A DNA stretch of 64,000 nucleotides from Aeromonas veronii. GTDB lineage: Bacteria > Pseudomonadota > Gammaproteobacteria > Enterobacterales > Aeromonadaceae. This document shows positions 48,843 through 58,806 of the stretch, piece after piece (the first letter of the stretch is position 1; each line of letters begins with the position of its first letter). Position numbers and translations under genes: made by a program. The stretch lies in the NCBI RefSeq assembly GCF_040215105.1, contig NZ_CP157875.1:2595501-2659500 (forward strand), in the 5' to 3' direction. The notes beneath the pieces are model-generated. The model was given only the letters and a program-made list of their open reading frames with translations, had not been told where the DNA came from and made no database searches.

Positions 48843-50690
48843 TTACACCTTGTTGACGTTTTGGCCGGTCAGCACCTTGCGAATGGAGGCATCCATGCGA
48901 CGGGCCGCAAACTCGCCACTGGCAGCATCCGCCGCCTCGATGGCATCTTTGATTTGATTGGTTGTGCCGCTGGCACGCATGGCCAGCAGATGAGCAATGG
49001 CGGCATCGATCTCGGCGCGCTCGGCGGCATTGAGCAGAGCCTCGCCATCGGCAGCCAGGGCGGCATTGAGGCTCTCCACCACCCGATCCGCTTCCACCTG
49101 CTGCTCCGCCAGCATGCGGGCATCCATGTCTTGCTGGGCATTGGCGATGGAGGCGCTCAGCATGCTGAGAATATCCTCCTCCCCCAGGCCGTAAGAGGGT
49201 TTTATCTGGATTTCGGCCTGCACACCGGATGATTTCTCCATGGCGCTGACCGACAGCAGTCCATCCGCATCCACCTGGAAGGTGACCCGGATGTGGGCGG
49301 CGCCCGCCGCCATGGGCGGAATGCCGGTCAGAGTGAAGCGGGCGAGGGAGCGGCAATCTGCCACCAGTTCGCGCTCACCCTGCACCACGTGAATGGCCAT
49401 CGCGGTCTGACCGTCCTTGAAGGTGGTGAACTCCTGGGCACGGGCCACCGGAATGGTGGTGTTGCGCGGGATCACCTTCTCGGCGAGGCCCCCCATGGTC
49501 TCGAGCCCCAGGGAGAGCGGGATCACATCCAGCAGCAGCATCTCGGCATCCGGCTTGTTGCCCACCAGAATGTCCGCCTGGATGGCGGCGCCGATGGCTA
49601 CCACCTTGTCCGGATCGATGCTGGTGAGCGGGGTGCGGCCGAAGAAGGTCCCCACCTGTTCGCGCACCAGAGACACCCGGGTGGAGCCCCCGACCATCAC
49701 CACTTCCAGCACTTCCACCTGCTCGAGCCCGGCATCGCGCAAAGCGCGGCGGCAGGCCTGCAGGGTGCGCTTGACCAGCGGCAGGATCAGGGCATCAAAC
49801 TGGGCGCGGGTCATCTCCCCCTGCCAGCCGGCAAAGGTGCAGGACACGCTGTCTGCATCGGTCAGGCCGTGCTTGAGGTTGGCGGCCACATCCAGCAGTT
49901 CGCGCTGGGTGCGGGCGTCGAGCTGACCACTCAGGCCGGCCTGTTCCTTGATCCAGTCCGCCAGCAGGTGATCGAAGTCATCACCGCCAAGCGCCGAGTC
50001 GCCGCCGGTGGCCATCACCTCGAACACGCCGCGATGCAGGCGCAGGATGGAGATGTCGAAAGTGCCGCCACCGAGGTCATAGACCGCGATCACCCCTTCC
50101 TGACCGGAGTCGAGGCCGTAGGCGATGGCCGCGGCGGTGGGTTCGTTGAGCAGGCGCAGCACGTGCAGGCCCGCCAGCCGGGCCGCATCCTTGGTACCCT
50201 GACGCTGGGCGTCATCGAAATAGGCGGGCACCGTGATGACCACGCCGTCGAGCTCGCCACCGAGGGCGGCGGCGCCGCGTGCGGCCAGGGCCTTGAGGAT
50301 TTCGGCTGACACCTGGACCGGGTTGACCAGCCCCTGACGGGTCTGCAACTGGGGCATGCCGTTGTCGCTGGCCACAAATTCATAGGGCTGCTGGCGGGTA
50401 TCAATGTCCGCCAGTGCCTTGCCCATCATCCGCTTGACCGAGACGATGGTGTTGTGGGGATCTTGCGCCGCTTCGCGCTTGGCGTCGAAGCCGACCCGGA
50501 TGGCCGCCTCCTGGTAGTGCACCACCGAGGGCAGCAAGGCGCGCCCCTGCTCGTCGCAGAGGGTATCTGCCTGACCGCTGCGCACGGCGGCGACCAGGGA
50601 GTTGGTGGTGCCGAGATCGATGCCGACGGCACGTTTATGCTGATGAGGGGCGGCGCTCTGGCCGGGCTCGGCGATTTGCAGTAATGCCAT
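48843..50690 (-). CDS. hscA: Hsp70-type chaperone HscA
   Basis: This 615-residue DnaK homolog has the ATPase signature [17 protein letters not shown] near residue 24, [14 protein letters not shown] near 205 and the substrate-binding domain ([20 protein letters not shown]). It binds the LPPVK loop of IscU and drives cluster transfer with HscB. It follows hscB by 28 bp. Confidence 0.97.
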   Translation of the reverse strand: MALLQIAEPGQSAAPHQHKRAVGIDLGTTNSLVAAVRSGQADTLCDEQGRALLPSVVHYQEAAIRVGFDAKREAAQDPHNTIVSVKRMMGKALADIDTRQQPYEFVASDNGMPQLQTRQGLVNPVQVSAEILKALAARGAAALGGELDGVVITVPAYFDDAQRQGTKDAARLAGLHVLRLLNEPTAAAIAYGLDSGQEGVIAVYDLGGGTFDISILRLHRGVFEVMATGGDSALGGDDFDHLLADWIKEQAGLSGQLDARTQRELLDVAANLKHGLTDADSVSCTFAGWQGEMTRAQFDALILPLVKRTLQACRRALRDAGLEQVEVLEVVMVGGSTRVSLVREQVGTFFGRTPLTSIDPDKVVAIGAAIQADILVGNKPDAEMLLLDVIPLSLGLETMGGLAEKVIPRNTTIPVARAQEFTTFKDGQTAMAIHVVQGERELVADCRSLARFTLTGIPPMAAGAAHIRVTFQVDADGLLSVSAMEKSSGVQAEIQIKPSYGLGEEDILSMLSASIANAQQDMDARMLAEQQVEADRVVESLNAALAADGEALLNAAERAEIDAAIAHLLAMRASGTTNQIKDAIEAADAASGEFAARRMDASIRKVLTGQNVNKV

Positions 50691-50718
50691 GGGTAATCAC
50701 AATTCCAGCGTTAGGGGA

Positions 50719-51237
50719 TCAAGACTCGAACAACGAGTCTTCGAACCGTTCCAGCTCCTCGAGGAGCTTGTCGACAAATTTGAGTTTGCGCACGCAGTCG
50801 GCGGCGTCCAGATCCTCGCCCGTGGCCAGGCTCTGGGTCAGCTGCTGCATCAGGGCGCGGTGATCATGCCCTATCTCGCGGCGAAAATCTTCGATGGCGC
50901 CCTCAGGATCCGCCTCGCCCTTGAGATCCGCCAGACGCTCGCGCCACTCCAGCTGCTGCATCAGGAAACCGGTATCTTGCAGGGTCTGCTGCTCGCCACG
51001 AATGTCGGTGCCCCGCAGGGAGAGCAGATATTCGGCCCGGCGCAGGGGGGACTTGAGGGTGGTAAAGGCGTCGTTGATCTGGGCGGCACGCTGCACGGCG
51101 GCCAGCTGCTCCCGCTCGGGGGCGGTGGCGAAACGATCGGGGTGGAACTGGGTCTGCAACTGGCGGTAGGTGTCGGCCAGTTGGCGGGTATCGAGCTCGA
51201 AGCCCTGTGCCAGCCCGAACAGCTCGAAATGATTCAT
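50719..51237 (-). CDS. hscB: J-domain co-chaperone HscB
   Basis: This 172-residue protein has an N-terminal J domain with the HPD motif (LQTQFHPDRFATA) and a C-terminal three-helix IscU-binding domain. It stimulates HscA ATPase activity. It lies 86 bp after iscA. Confidence 0.96.
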   Translation of the reverse strand: MNHFELFGLAQGFELDTRQLADTYRQLQTQFHPDRFATAPEREQLAAVQRAAQINDAFTTLKSPLRRAEYLLSLRGTDIRGEQQTLQDTGFLMQQLEWRERLADLKGEADPEGAIEDFRREIGHDHRALMQQLTQSLATGEDLDAADCVRKLKFVDKLLEELERFEDSLFES

Positions 51238-51323
51238 TCTGTGTCCTTAGACTCGAAGGCTTGCGCCTTGCTCACCATCAACCTTGAACGGCAGAGCCGG
51301 CAGCAGGCTGCCGGCTCCATCAT

Positions 51324-51647
51324 TTAGACGCTGAAACTCTCGCCACAACCACACTCGCCCTTGGCGTTGGGGTTGTTGAACTGGAAGCCCTCGTTGAGGC
51401 CCTCCTTGACGAAGTCCAGCTCGGTGCCATCCAGATGGATCAGGCTCTTGGCATCGACGATGATCTTGACACCCTTCTGCTCGAAGACCTGATCTTCGGC
51501 GGCCAGCTCATCCACGAACTCGAGCACATAGGCAAGACCCGAACAGCCGGTCGTCTTGACGCCGAGGCGCAGGCCGATGCCCTTGCCCCGGTTGGTCATG
51601 AAAGAGGAAACCCGTGCCGCTGCGGCATCTGTCATGGTTATGGCCAT
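51324..51647 (-). CDS. iscA: A-type Fe-S carrier IscA
   Basis: This 107-residue carrier has the three conserved cysteines C35, C99 and C101 ([17 protein letters not shown]). It accepts clusters or iron and hands them on to [4Fe-4S] targets. It follows iscU by 15 bp. Confidence 0.97.
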   Translation of the reverse strand: MAITMTDAAAARVSSFMTNRGKGIGLRLGVKTTGCSGLAYVLEFVDELAAEDQVFEQKGVKIIVDAKSLIHLDGTELDFVKEGLNEGFQFNNPNAKGECGCGESFSV

Positions 51648-51662
51648 ACTGCTCTCCGAACC

Positions 51663-52046
51663 TTAAAGACCTTTCTTCTGCTTGTAATCGGCGATGGCGG
51701 CCTTGATGGCATCCTCCGCCAGGATGGAGCAGTGGATCTTCACCGGCGGCAGGGCCAGCTCTTCGGCGATGTCGGTGTTCTTGATGCCAGCCGCTTCGTC
51801 CAGGGTCTTGCCCTTGACCCACTCGGTCACCAGGGAGCTGGAGGCGATGGCGGAGCCGCAGCCGTAGGTCTTGAACTTGGCGTCTTCGATGATGCCGTCG
51901 TCGCTGATCTTCAGTTGCAGTTTCATCACGTCGCCACAGGCCGGGGCACCGACCATGCCGGTCGCGATGCTGGGATCATTCTTGTCAAAACCACCCACGT
52001 TGCGGGGATTCTCGTAGTGGTCGATTACTTTTTCACTGTAAGCCAT
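51663..52046 (-). CDS. iscU: Fe-S cluster scaffold IscU
   Basis: This 127-residue scaffold has cluster ligands C37, C63 and C106 and the HscA-recognition peptide LPPVK at residues 99-103. It receives sulfur from IscS. It follows iscS by 53 bp. Confidence 0.97.
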   Translation of the reverse strand: MAYSEKVIDHYENPRNVGGFDKNDPSIATGMVGAPACGDVMKLQLKISDDGIIEDAKFKTYGCGSAIASSSLVTEWVKGKTLDEAAGIKNTDIAEELALPPVKIHCSILAEDAIKAAIADYKQKKGL

Positions 52047-52099
52047 ATCTAACTCCTGCTAATTCTGTTGTTCACTCAACCCTTGCCGCTGGCAAGGGA

Positions 52100-53314
52100 T
52101 CAGTGATGAGCCCATTCGACCGTGTTCAGATCGACACCGTCCTTGAACATCTCCCACAGGGGGGACATCTCGCGCAGACGGCCGATGGAGTCACAGATGA
52201 GCTTGACTGCGTAGTCGATCTCTTCTTCCGTGGTGAAGCGACCGATGCTGAAGCGGATGGAGCTGTGTGCCAGCTCGTCGTTCAGACCAAGGGCGCGCAG
52301 CACGTAGGAAGGCTCCAGGCTGGCGGAGGTACAGGCAGAACCGGAAGAGACCGCCAGATCCTTGAGTGCCATGATGAGGGATTCCCCTTCCACATAGGCG
52401 AAGCTGACGTTCAGGTTGCCCGGGACGCGCTGGTCCAGATCCCCGTTGATATAGACTTCTTCGATATTCTTGATGCCGTCCCACAGACGCTGGCGCAGGG
52501 CCATGATGTGCTGGCTCTCGCTCACCATCTCTTCCTTGGCGATGCGGAAGGCCTCGCCCATGCCGACGATCTGATGAGTCGGCAGGGTGCCGGAGCGCAT
52601 ACCGCGCTCGTGGCCGCCACCGTGCATCTGGGCTTCCAGGCGCACACGGGGCTTGCGACGCACGAACAGGGCACCGATCCCTTTCGGGCCGTATACCTTG
52701 TGAGCGGACATGGAGAGCAGGTCAACCTTGAGCGCTTCCACGTCGACCGGGATCTTGCCCACGCTCTGGACCGCGTCCACGTGCAGCAGGATCTTGCGGG
52801 AGCGGCACAGCTCGCCGATGGCGGCGATGTCTTGCACCACACCGATCTCGTTGTTCACATGCATGATGCTCACCAGTATGGTGTCATCGCGCAGGGCACC
52901 TTCGATCTGTTCGATGGTGAACAGGCCGTTCGGCATCGGCTCGAGGTAGGTCACCTCGTAGCCTTCACGCTCCAGCTGACGGCAGGTATCGAGTACCGCT
53001 TTGTGCTCGGTCTTGGAGGTGATGATGTGCTTGCCCTTGCCAGCATAGAAATGGGCGACGCCCTTGATGGCCAGGTTGTTGGATTCGGTTGCGCCAGAGG
53101 TAAAGACGATCTCGCGCGGATCTGCACCGATCAGTTCTGCCACTTGATTACGGGCCAGATCGACAGCCTCTTCGGCCTGCCAGCCGAAACGGTGGGAGCG
53201 GGAGGCGGGGTTGCCGAACAGGCCGTCCATGGTGAGGCACTGCATCATTTTTTCTGCGACACGCGGGTCCACCGGACAGGTTGCCGAATAATCAAGGTAT
53301 ATAGGCAGTTTCAT
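52100..53314 (-). CDS. iscS: Cysteine desulfurase IscS
   Basis: This 404-residue PLP enzyme mobilises sulfur from cysteine. The N-terminus [19 protein letters not shown], the PLP lysine in [15 protein letters not shown] and the mobile catalytic Cys in [16 protein letters not shown] are all present. Length equals E. coli IscS. It also serves tRNA thiolation. Confidence 0.97.
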   Translation of the reverse strand: MKLPIYLDYSATCPVDPRVAEKMMQCLTMDGLFGNPASRSHRFGWQAEEAVDLARNQVAELIGADPREIVFTSGATESNNLAIKGVAHFYAGKGKHIITSKTEHKAVLDTCRQLEREGYEVTYLEPMPNGLFTIEQIEGALRDDTILVSIMHVNNEIGVVQDIAAIGELCRSRKILLHVDAVQSVGKIPVDVEALKVDLLSMSAHKVYGPKGIGALFVRRKPRVRLEAQMHGGGHERGMRSGTLPTHQIVGMGEAFRIAKEEMVSESQHIMALRQRLWDGIKNIEEVYINGDLDQRVPGNLNVSFAYVEGESLIMALKDLAVSSGSACTSASLEPSYVLRALGLNDELAHSSIRFSIGRFTTEEEIDYAVKLICDSIGRLREMSPLWEMFKDGVDLNTVEWAHH

Positions 53315-53370
53315 GTTTTTCTCCGTTACGACGGGGTCACACAGCGACCCGTCGTGGAAAGCACGTTTGT

Positions 53371-53874
53371 TTATAGTTGGACTTTTAAGCTCACATCACC
53401 GCGTTCGGCCCGTTCAACTAGGGACAACACGGTCTTCATTTGTTCATCTTGCTTGCCGGCGATGCGACGCACATCGGCCTGGCCAACCAGCTCCGCCAGG
53501 GTGATGTCACCGAGGAAACTGGAGATACGCTCGCTGAGGTCACGCCACAGGGAGTGGGTCAGACACTGGGTACCACCATGGCAGCCCCCCTTGCCCAGAC
53601 ACTTGGTCGCATCGACCGACTCATCCACCGCGGTGATCACCTGACCGACCGAGATGTCGCCGGGTGCCAGACCGAGGCGATAACCACCGCCCGGGCCGCG
53701 CACGCTGCTCACCAGTCCATGCTTGCGCAGGCGGGCAAACAGCTGTTCCAGATAGGACAACGAGATGCCCTGGCGCTCTGAAATATCGGCAAGGGGTACG
53801 GGCCCCTGCTCTGCATGCAACGCCACGTCGAGCATGGCGGTCACTGCGTAACGTCCTTTTGAGGTCAGTCTCAT
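53371..53874 (-). CDS. iscR: Fe-S cluster-sensing repressor IscR
   Basis: This 167-residue Rrf2-family regulator has an N-terminal winged helix and cluster ligands C92, C98, C104 and H107. With a [2Fe-2S] cluster it represses the isc operon by binding type 1 sites; two such sites lie directly upstream. It is the first gene of iscRSUA-hscBA-fdx. Confidence 0.97.
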   Translation of the reverse strand: MRLTSKGRYAVTAMLDVALHAEQGPVPLADISERQGISLSYLEQLFARLRKHGLVSSVRGPGGGYRLGLAPGDISVGQVITAVDESVDATKCLGKGGCHGGTQCLTHSLWRDLSERISSFLGDITLAELVGQADVRRIAGKQDEQMKTVLSLVERAERGDVSLKVQL

Positions 53875-53919
53875 ATGCCTTACCGTCTTGCGAACAAATC
53901 AATATGGGCACATGGTCAC

Positions 53920-53944
53920 ATACCCGACTAAATCAGTCAAGTAT
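53920..53944. promoter_or_regulatory. IscR type 1 binding site A
   Basis: The 25-bp site starts ATACCCGACTAAATCAGTC and ends AAGTAT, matching the type 1 consensus ATASYYGACTRWWWYAGTCRRSTAT essentially throughout. It lies 46 bp upstream of iscR. Confidence 0.9.
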
Positions 53945-53969
53945 ATGCTTGAGTAAATTAGTCGGGATT
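53945..53969. promoter_or_regulatory. IscR type 1 binding site B
   Basis: The directly adjoining 25 bp, ATGCTTGAGTAAATTAGTC then GGGATT, keeps the GA-T-AWWT-AGTC core with a few mismatches at the edges. It touches the trmJ stop codon. Confidence 0.75.
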
Positions 53970-54693
53970 ATCCTTGCGGTCGGGATTTGTTCACCGAGGT
54001 CAGGATGCCGCGCAGTATATTCAGCTCCACCGTCTCCGGTCTGGCCCGGTTGAACAGACGGCGCAGCTTGCTCATCACGTGACCGGGGTGGTCGTCACTG
54101 ATGAAACCGGTCTGCTGCAGGGTCTGCTGCAGGTGCTGATAGAACCCTTCCAGCTGCTCGGCCGTGGGGTAGTCGAGCTCGGGCTCCGCCACCACGGAGT
54201 CCTGCGTCTGCAACCAGTGCATGCGCACCTCGTAGCAGAGGGTCTGCACCGCCATGGCCAGATTGAGGGAGCTGTATTGGGGATTAGCCGGAATGGCGAC
54301 GTGGTAGTGGCACTTTTGCAGCTCGTCGTTGGTGAGACCGGTGCGTTCACGGCCAAACACCAGGGCGACCGGGTGGATCGCAGCCTCCATTACGGCTTTA
54401 TCCCCCGCTTCACGGGAGTCCAGCATGGGCCAGCTCAGGGTGCGGGAGCGCGCGCTGGTACCGATGACCAGGCCGCAACCGGCGATAGCCTCTTCCAGAG
54501 TCGGGACGATGCGGGCATTGGCCAGGATGTCGCTGGCACCGGCCGCCAGGGCAACGGCGTTCTCATCCGGCATCTCCTGGGGATCCACCAGTACCAGCTG
54601 GGTCAATCCCATGGTCTTCATGGCCCGCGCCGCGGAGCCCATATTGCCGGTGTGAGAGGTGTTTACCAAGATGATACGAATCTGATCCAACAT
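53968..54693 (-). CDS. trmJ: tRNA (cytidine/uridine-32-2'-O)-methyltransferase TrmJ
   Basis: This 241-residue SPOUT methyltransferase begins [20 protein letters not shown] and has the knot region [20 protein letters not shown] and [14 protein letters not shown]. It methylates position 32 of several tRNAs. It precedes iscR as in E. coli; the end of the gene lies within the isc control region. Confidence 0.95.
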   Translation of the reverse strand: MLDQIRIILVNTSHTGNMGSAARAMKTMGLTQLVLVDPQEMPDENAVALAAGASDILANARIVPTLEEAIAGCGLVIGTSARSRTLSWPMLDSREAGDKAVMEAAIHPVALVFGRERTGLTNDELQKCHYHVAIPANPQYSSLNLAMAVQTLCYEVRMHWLQTQDSVVAEPELDYPTAEQLEGFYQHLQQTLQQTGFISDDHPGHVMSKLRRLFNRARPETVELNILRGILTSVNKSRPQG

Positions 54694-55059
54694 GCCCAGT
54701 CAATCTTCAGTCAAAAATGGCGCGCAATTGTAACATAACCAATCGCTATTTTGGCACCGCTTCTGAGCCCGGATTTCAGAACAAAAATGACCACGCGTAT
54801 AACCAGAGGGCATGAGAGGAGGAGCGTTGCAGGTGAACCCTGGCAGGCCGGGATGGATCACTCGGCGCCCTCCTCATCTCCCCTCCCCGACGTGCTGAGT
54901 CACGGCCCGCGTGCTATCTGCGGGTCTGCGCCGGACTGCCGCATCTGCCCGGCATATCCCAATACCCGGCTACCTTGCCCCAGGGACGGTTGCGGCTTCC
55001 GGGCCCGGCGTCAGCACAGGCACCACACGCAGGGAGTGGCGCCGCATCTGTGGCGCAAT
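54694..55059. other. Intergenic region without a recognised gene
   Basis: This 366-bp stretch lies between trmJ and the ubiT stop. It holds the trmJ promoter area (AT-rich, about 54715-54790) and then GC-rich sequence with only short or shadow reading frames. A 33-codon minus-strand frame near 54780-54880 has a purine-rich site upstream but no other support. Confidence 0.5.
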
Positions 55060-55575
55060 TCAGGTCGCCGGCGCGGCCACAGGCTCCTGCACGGAGCGGG
55101 CGCGTTCGATCAGGGTCGCCATGTCGATCAACGGATACTTCATCAGGGCGGGCAAACCGTCGAGATCCAGGCTGTCCATCAGGTTCTTCACCTCGAGGCC
55201 GAGCTCGGTATTGCCCTCTATCTTCAGCTTGCGCTGGAAGAAGAGGGAATCCGGATCCTCCCGCCGGCCGGCGATCAGGATAAGATCCTGGCTGCAGCCA
55301 CTGAAGCAGACGTCCGCCTGCTCGCAGTCGCGGGCCACCACCAGCTTTCCCTCCCGCTCGCTGATAAACCAGCAGAGTTCGAGATCCGTCACCTCGACTT
55401 TGAGCCACTTGCCCGCGAGGAACGCGAAATCACCATCCGCAATGGCTTCCTTGAACACCTGGGCCAGCAGGCTCTCCATCAGGTGTTGCTGGGCGCTGAA
55501 GGGCACCAGTTTGAGGGGTCGACGCAAGAGACGGGGGGCCTGTTCGACCAGGCGACGTTGCAGTTGTTGAAACAC
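55060..55575 (-). CDS. ubiT: Ubiquinone biosynthesis accessory factor UbiT (SCP2 domain)
   Basis: This 171-residue SCP2-type lipid-binding protein works with UbiU-UbiV in oxygen-independent ubiquinone synthesis. Conserved stretches are FAFLAGKWLKVEVTDLELCW, EDPDSLFFQRKLKIEGNTEL and GLEVKNLMDSLDL. The GTG at 55575 has GGGAG about six bases upstream and aligns with the E. coli YhbT start (174 residues); an ATG at 55608 would add 11 residues. It is divergent from ubiU. Confidence 0.92.
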   Translation of the reverse strand: MFQQLQRRLVEQAPRLLRRPLKLVPFSAQQHLMESLLAQVFKEAIADGDFAFLAGKWLKVEVTDLELCWFISEREGKLVVARDCEQADVCFSGCSQDLILIAGRREDPDSLFFQRKLKIEGNTELGLEVKNLMDSLDLDGLPALMKYPLIDMATLIERARSVQEPVAAPAT

Positions 55576-55626
55576 GATGTACTCCCAGTTTTTTGCGCAT
55601 TCAAACACAGGGAGATGAGCAGGATC

Positions 55627-55640
55627 CTGTTGAAAATCAA
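55627..55640. promoter_or_regulatory. FNR-like site in the ubiT-ubiU region
   Basis: CTGTTGAAAATCAA has one perfect half-site (ATCAA) and one 3-of-5 half-site of TTGAT-N4-ATCAA. It lies 52 bp upstream of ubiT. FNR control of ubiTUV is known in E. coli. Confidence 0.4.
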
Positions 55641-55763
55641 ACTTGCGCCCACTTACCTCTAGAAGGGTAAAGCCACCTAAAGCTGCCTCAGGTCAAAAAG
55701 TGGGAGCGCGCCCGTGCATACAATCGGGCCACTTTTGCATTTTTGCCCTCTCGGAGCGTACCG

Positions 55764-56759
55764 ATGGAATTACTCTGCCCGGCAGGCAGCCTGCCGGCAC
55801 TGAAGACCGCCGTGGATAACGGCGCCGATGCCGTCTATATCGGCTTCAAGGACGACACCAACGCCCGCCACTTCGCCGGCCTCAACTTCACCGACAGCAA
55901 GCTGGAAAAGGCGGTGGACTACGTGCACCAGCACGGCCGCAAGCTGCACATCGCCATCAATACTTTCGCCCACCCGGGCTCAGATGCGAGGTGGAAGCAG
56001 GCGGTGGACAGAGGCGCGGCCCTCGGTGCCGATGCCCTCATCATCGCCGATCTCGCCGTGCTCGATTACGCCAGCCGCCGCTACCCCGACATGGAGCTGC
56101 ATGTCTCGGTGCAGGCAAGCGCCACCAATGCCGCCGCCATCCGCTTCTATCAGGATCACTTCAACGTCGGCCGGGTGGTGCTGCCCCGGGTGCTCTCCAT
56201 GCATCAGGTCAAGCAGTTGGCCCGCGAGACCGACGTCGGCCTCGAGGTGTTCGCCTTCGGTAGCCTCTGCATCATGGCGGAGGGGCGCTGCTACCTCTCC
56301 TCCTACATGACCGGCGAGAGCCCCAATACCGTGGGAGCCTGCTCACCGGCCAAATACGTGCGCTGGGAAGAGACCCCCGGCGGCCTCGAATCCCGCCTCA
56401 ACGAGGTGCTGATCGATCGCTACGGCCCGGGGGAGAACGCCGGCTACCCGACCCTGTGCAAGGGGCGCTTCGAGGTGGACGGTCAGACCTATCACGCCCT
56501 GGAAGAGCCCACCAGCCTCAACACCCTGGGCCTCTTGCCCGAGCTGTGCCAGACCGGGATCCAGTCGGTCAAGATTGAAGGGCGTCAGCGCAGCCCCGCC
56601 TACGTGGAGCAGGTAACCCGGGTCTGGCGCGCCGCCATCGACAGCTATCTCGCCAACCCCGAGGGCTACAGCGTCAGGAGCGAATGGGATGCCCAGCTCG
56701 CCCGTGTCTCCGAAGGCAGCCAGACGACCCTGGGTGCCTACCATCGCCAATGGCAATGA
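55764..56759 (+). CDS. ubiU: O2-independent ubiquinone hydroxylation protein UbiU
   Basis: This 331-residue U32-peptidase-family protein (MELLCPAGSLPALKTAVDNG start) has [4Fe-4S] ligands C169, C176, C193 and C232, matching the E. coli positions. With UbiV it hydroxylates ubiquinone precursors without O2, probably using prephenate. The ATG at 55764 has GGAG eight bases upstream; earlier starts add non-conserved residues. Also needed for some tRNA hydroxylation in related proteins, not claimed here. Confidence 0.95.
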   Translation: MELLCPAGSLPALKTAVDNGADAVYIGFKDDTNARHFAGLNFTDSKLEKAVDYVHQHGRKLHIAINTFAHPGSDARWKQAVDRGAALGADALIIADLAVLDYASRRYPDMELHVSVQASATNAAAIRFYQDHFNVGRVVLPRVLSMHQVKQLARETDVGLEVFAFGSLCIMAEGRCYLSSYMTGESPNTVGACSPAKYVRWEETPGGLESRLNEVLIDRYGPGENAGYPTLCKGRFEVDGQTYHALEEPTSLNTLGLLPELCQTGIQSVKIEGRQRSPAYVEQVTRVWRAAIDSYLANPEGYSVRSEWDAQLARVSEGSQTTLGAYHRQWQ

Positions 56760-56838
56760 CAGGAGGCCCCATGCTCCGTTCCCCCCATCAAGGCTGGCCT
56801 ATTTTTCACTGCTTTCATGACAGCAAGGAGCACAACTA

Positions 56839-57711
56839 ATGCAATTCTCTCTCGGCCCCCTGCTCTTCTACTGGCCCAAGGCCGACACCCAGTCATTCTA
56901 CGAGGCCGCCGCCCGGAGTCAGGCCGACATCATCTATCTGGGGGAGACGGTGTGCAGCAAGCGCCGCGAACTCAAGGCGGATGAGTGGATTGCCCTGGCC
57001 CGCGAGGTAGCCAGCTCGGGCAAACAGGCGGTGCTCTCCACCCTGGCGCTCATCTCGGCCCCGTCCGAGCTCAAGGAGGTCAAGCGACTGGTAGACAACG
57101 GCGACCTGCTGATTGAGGCCAACGATCTGGGCACCGTCCAGCTCGCCAGAGAGGCCGACCTGCCGTTTGTCTGCGGCCCGGCCATCAACGCCTACAACGC
57201 CGATGTGCTGCGCATGCTGCTCAGAAGCGGAATGCAGCGCTGGGTGATGCCGGTGGAACTCTCCCGGGACTGGCTGGTGCAGCTGGTGCAGGATCTGGGG
57301 GCCGATCGCCAGCGCTTCGAGGTGGAAGTCTTTGCCTACGGCCACCTGCCGCTCGCCTACTCGGCCCGCTGCTTCACCGCCCGCTCCCTCGACAAGCCCA
57401 AAGACAACTGCGAGCTCGCCTGCATCCACTATCCCAACGGCCGTCTCGCCCACAGCCGCGAGGGGCAGAAGGTGTTCAACCTCAACGGCATCCAGACCCA
57501 GTCCGGCTACTGCTACAACCTCGGCAACGATCTCAAGGGAATGGCAGACCTGGTGGACGTGGTGCGCCTCTCCCCCGAGGGGATGGACACCCTGGATATG
57601 CTGGCTCGTTTCAAGGCCAACCAGCAGGGTCAGGCACCGCTTTCCCTGCAGCAGGAGCACGACTGCAACGGCTACTGGCGCCAGATCCCCGGCATGAGCC
57701 TGGTGGGATAA
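56839..57711 (+). CDS. ubiV: O2-independent ubiquinone hydroxylation protein UbiV
   Basis: This 290-residue partner of UbiU has cluster cysteines C39 (ETVCSKRREL), C178 (SARCFTARS), C191 and C195 (NCELACIHYP). It forms a heterodimer with UbiU. It follows ubiU by 79 bp with AAGGAG upstream and ends at a bidirectional terminator. Confidence 0.95.
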   Translation: MQFSLGPLLFYWPKADTQSFYEAAARSQADIIYLGETVCSKRRELKADEWIALAREVASSGKQAVLSTLALISAPSELKEVKRLVDNGDLLIEANDLGTVQLAREADLPFVCGPAINAYNADVLRMLLRSGMQRWVMPVELSRDWLVQLVQDLGADRQRFEVEVFAYGHLPLAYSARCFTARSLDKPKDNCELACIHYPNGRLAHSREGQKVFNLNGIQTQSGYCYNLGNDLKGMADLVDVVRLSPEGMDTLDMLARFKANQQGQAPLSLQQEHDCNGYWRQIPGMSLVG

Positions 57712-57730
57712 CCGCCAACGCGCAGACAGC

Positions 57731-57758
57731 AAAAAGGCCTCGTGATGAGGCCTTTTTT
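57731..57758. terminator. Bidirectional terminator between ubiV and nlpI
   Basis: AAAAAGGCCTC and GAGGCCTTTTTT pair around GTGAT, with T-tracts in both directions. Confidence 0.92.
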
Positions 57759-57775
57759 ACGGCTTACCTCCGGGG

Positions 57776-58717
57776 TCAGGAGGCTTGCTTGCTCTTCTGT
57801 GCGCTCGGGGCGCCGGGCGGCACGGGTTTGCGGGCCATCAACTCCAGCTCCAGCAGGGCATAACGATGCTCGATGAAGTCGTAGACGTTGTTGGCAAGGG
57901 CTAGCTTGAAATAACTGATGGCTTCCTTGCGGTTGCCCTTGGCCAGTTCAAACTTGCCGAGGTAGAAGTAGGTCTCGCACAGGCGCTCGGCGAGCTCCCG
58001 GTTGTCCTTCACCCCTTTCACCACGTTGCCCATCAACTGGGTCGCATTGATCTCGCCGGTGTAGAGGCGAACCAGATCCCAGTTCCAGGCGTCGTCATCG
58101 TACTTGTTGAGGCGCTCGCGCATCCGGCTCATGGCCGCCGAGGCATCCAGCTTCTGCTCGGCCAGATAGAGCCAGATCACCCGGTAGGGATCTTCCGGCT
58201 GCGCCTCGTAGAAGCGCTTCATGTCGGCCGCCGCAAGTTCGGGACGATTGCCGTAATAGAGCGCAATGCCACGGTTGAGATAGGCATAATCATAATCCGG
58301 GGCCAGCTCCAGCGCCGAATCGAAGGCCTCGTAGGCCTCGTCATAGTTCTGCTGCTGCACCAGATAGACACCGATGAAGTTGTACGCCTCGGCAAAATCG
58401 GGTTTCTCCCGCAGGGCGCGGTTGAAATCCAGTCTGGCCAGGGAACGCAACCCCACTCTGTCAAACACCACGGCACGCTCATAGAACAGCTCGGCACGCT
58501 GTTCCGTCGTCAACTCCATTTCACTGAGCATCTGCCCGAGTCGCGCCAGCGCCAACTCGCTCTGGTAGGAGACCTGCAAGGGGGTCGCCAATACCAGCGA
58601 AGCGGGTTGCGGCTTGGGAACTTGAGGAGCTGCAACCTGACTGCTACTGCTGCAACCCCACATGGGGAGCAACAACAGGATACCCGTGAGGTATCCAATC
58701 CCTATCCTGACGTTCAA
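57776..58717 (-). CDS. nlpI: Outer-membrane lipoprotein NlpI
   Basis: This 313-residue lipoprotein (lipobox LPMWGC, C22) is made of TPR repeats (for example AEAYNFIGVYLVQQQNYDEA and YAYLNRGIALYYGNRPELAA). NlpI is an adaptor that brings the Prc protease to murein endopeptidases such as MepS and scaffolds peptidoglycan enzymes. It lies downstream of the rhodanese gene. Confidence 0.93.
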   Translation of the reverse strand: MNVRIGIGYLTGILLLLPMWGCSSSSQVAAPQVPKPQPASLVLATPLQVSYQSELALARLGQMLSEMELTTEQRAELFYERAVVFDRVGLRSLARLDFNRALREKPDFAEAYNFIGVYLVQQQNYDEAYEAFDSALELAPDYDYAYLNRGIALYYGNRPELAAADMKRFYEAQPEDPYRVIWLYLAEQKLDASAAMSRMRERLNKYDDDAWNWDLVRLYTGEINATQLMGNVVKGVKDNRELAERLCETYFYLGKFELAKGNRKEAISYFKLALANNVYDFIEHRYALLELELMARKPVPPGAPSAQKSKQAS

Positions 58718-58806
58718 TGAACACTCCGACGCTTACGCTTGACCCGCATATGGTAAAGGTCAGCCGAGACTTTGTCATGTGGCTGAGCCCCTCTCCCTCA
58801 AATAAA

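Noticed and set aside
52103..53644. A 513-codon plus-strand open frame over iscS and iscR
   Set aside because: Antisense shadow across two real genes with an intact operon on the other strand.
54911..55570. A 219-codon plus-strand ORF opposite ubiT
   Set aside because: Ser/Arg-rich shadow; ubiT on the minus strand is a clear family member with a better start signal.
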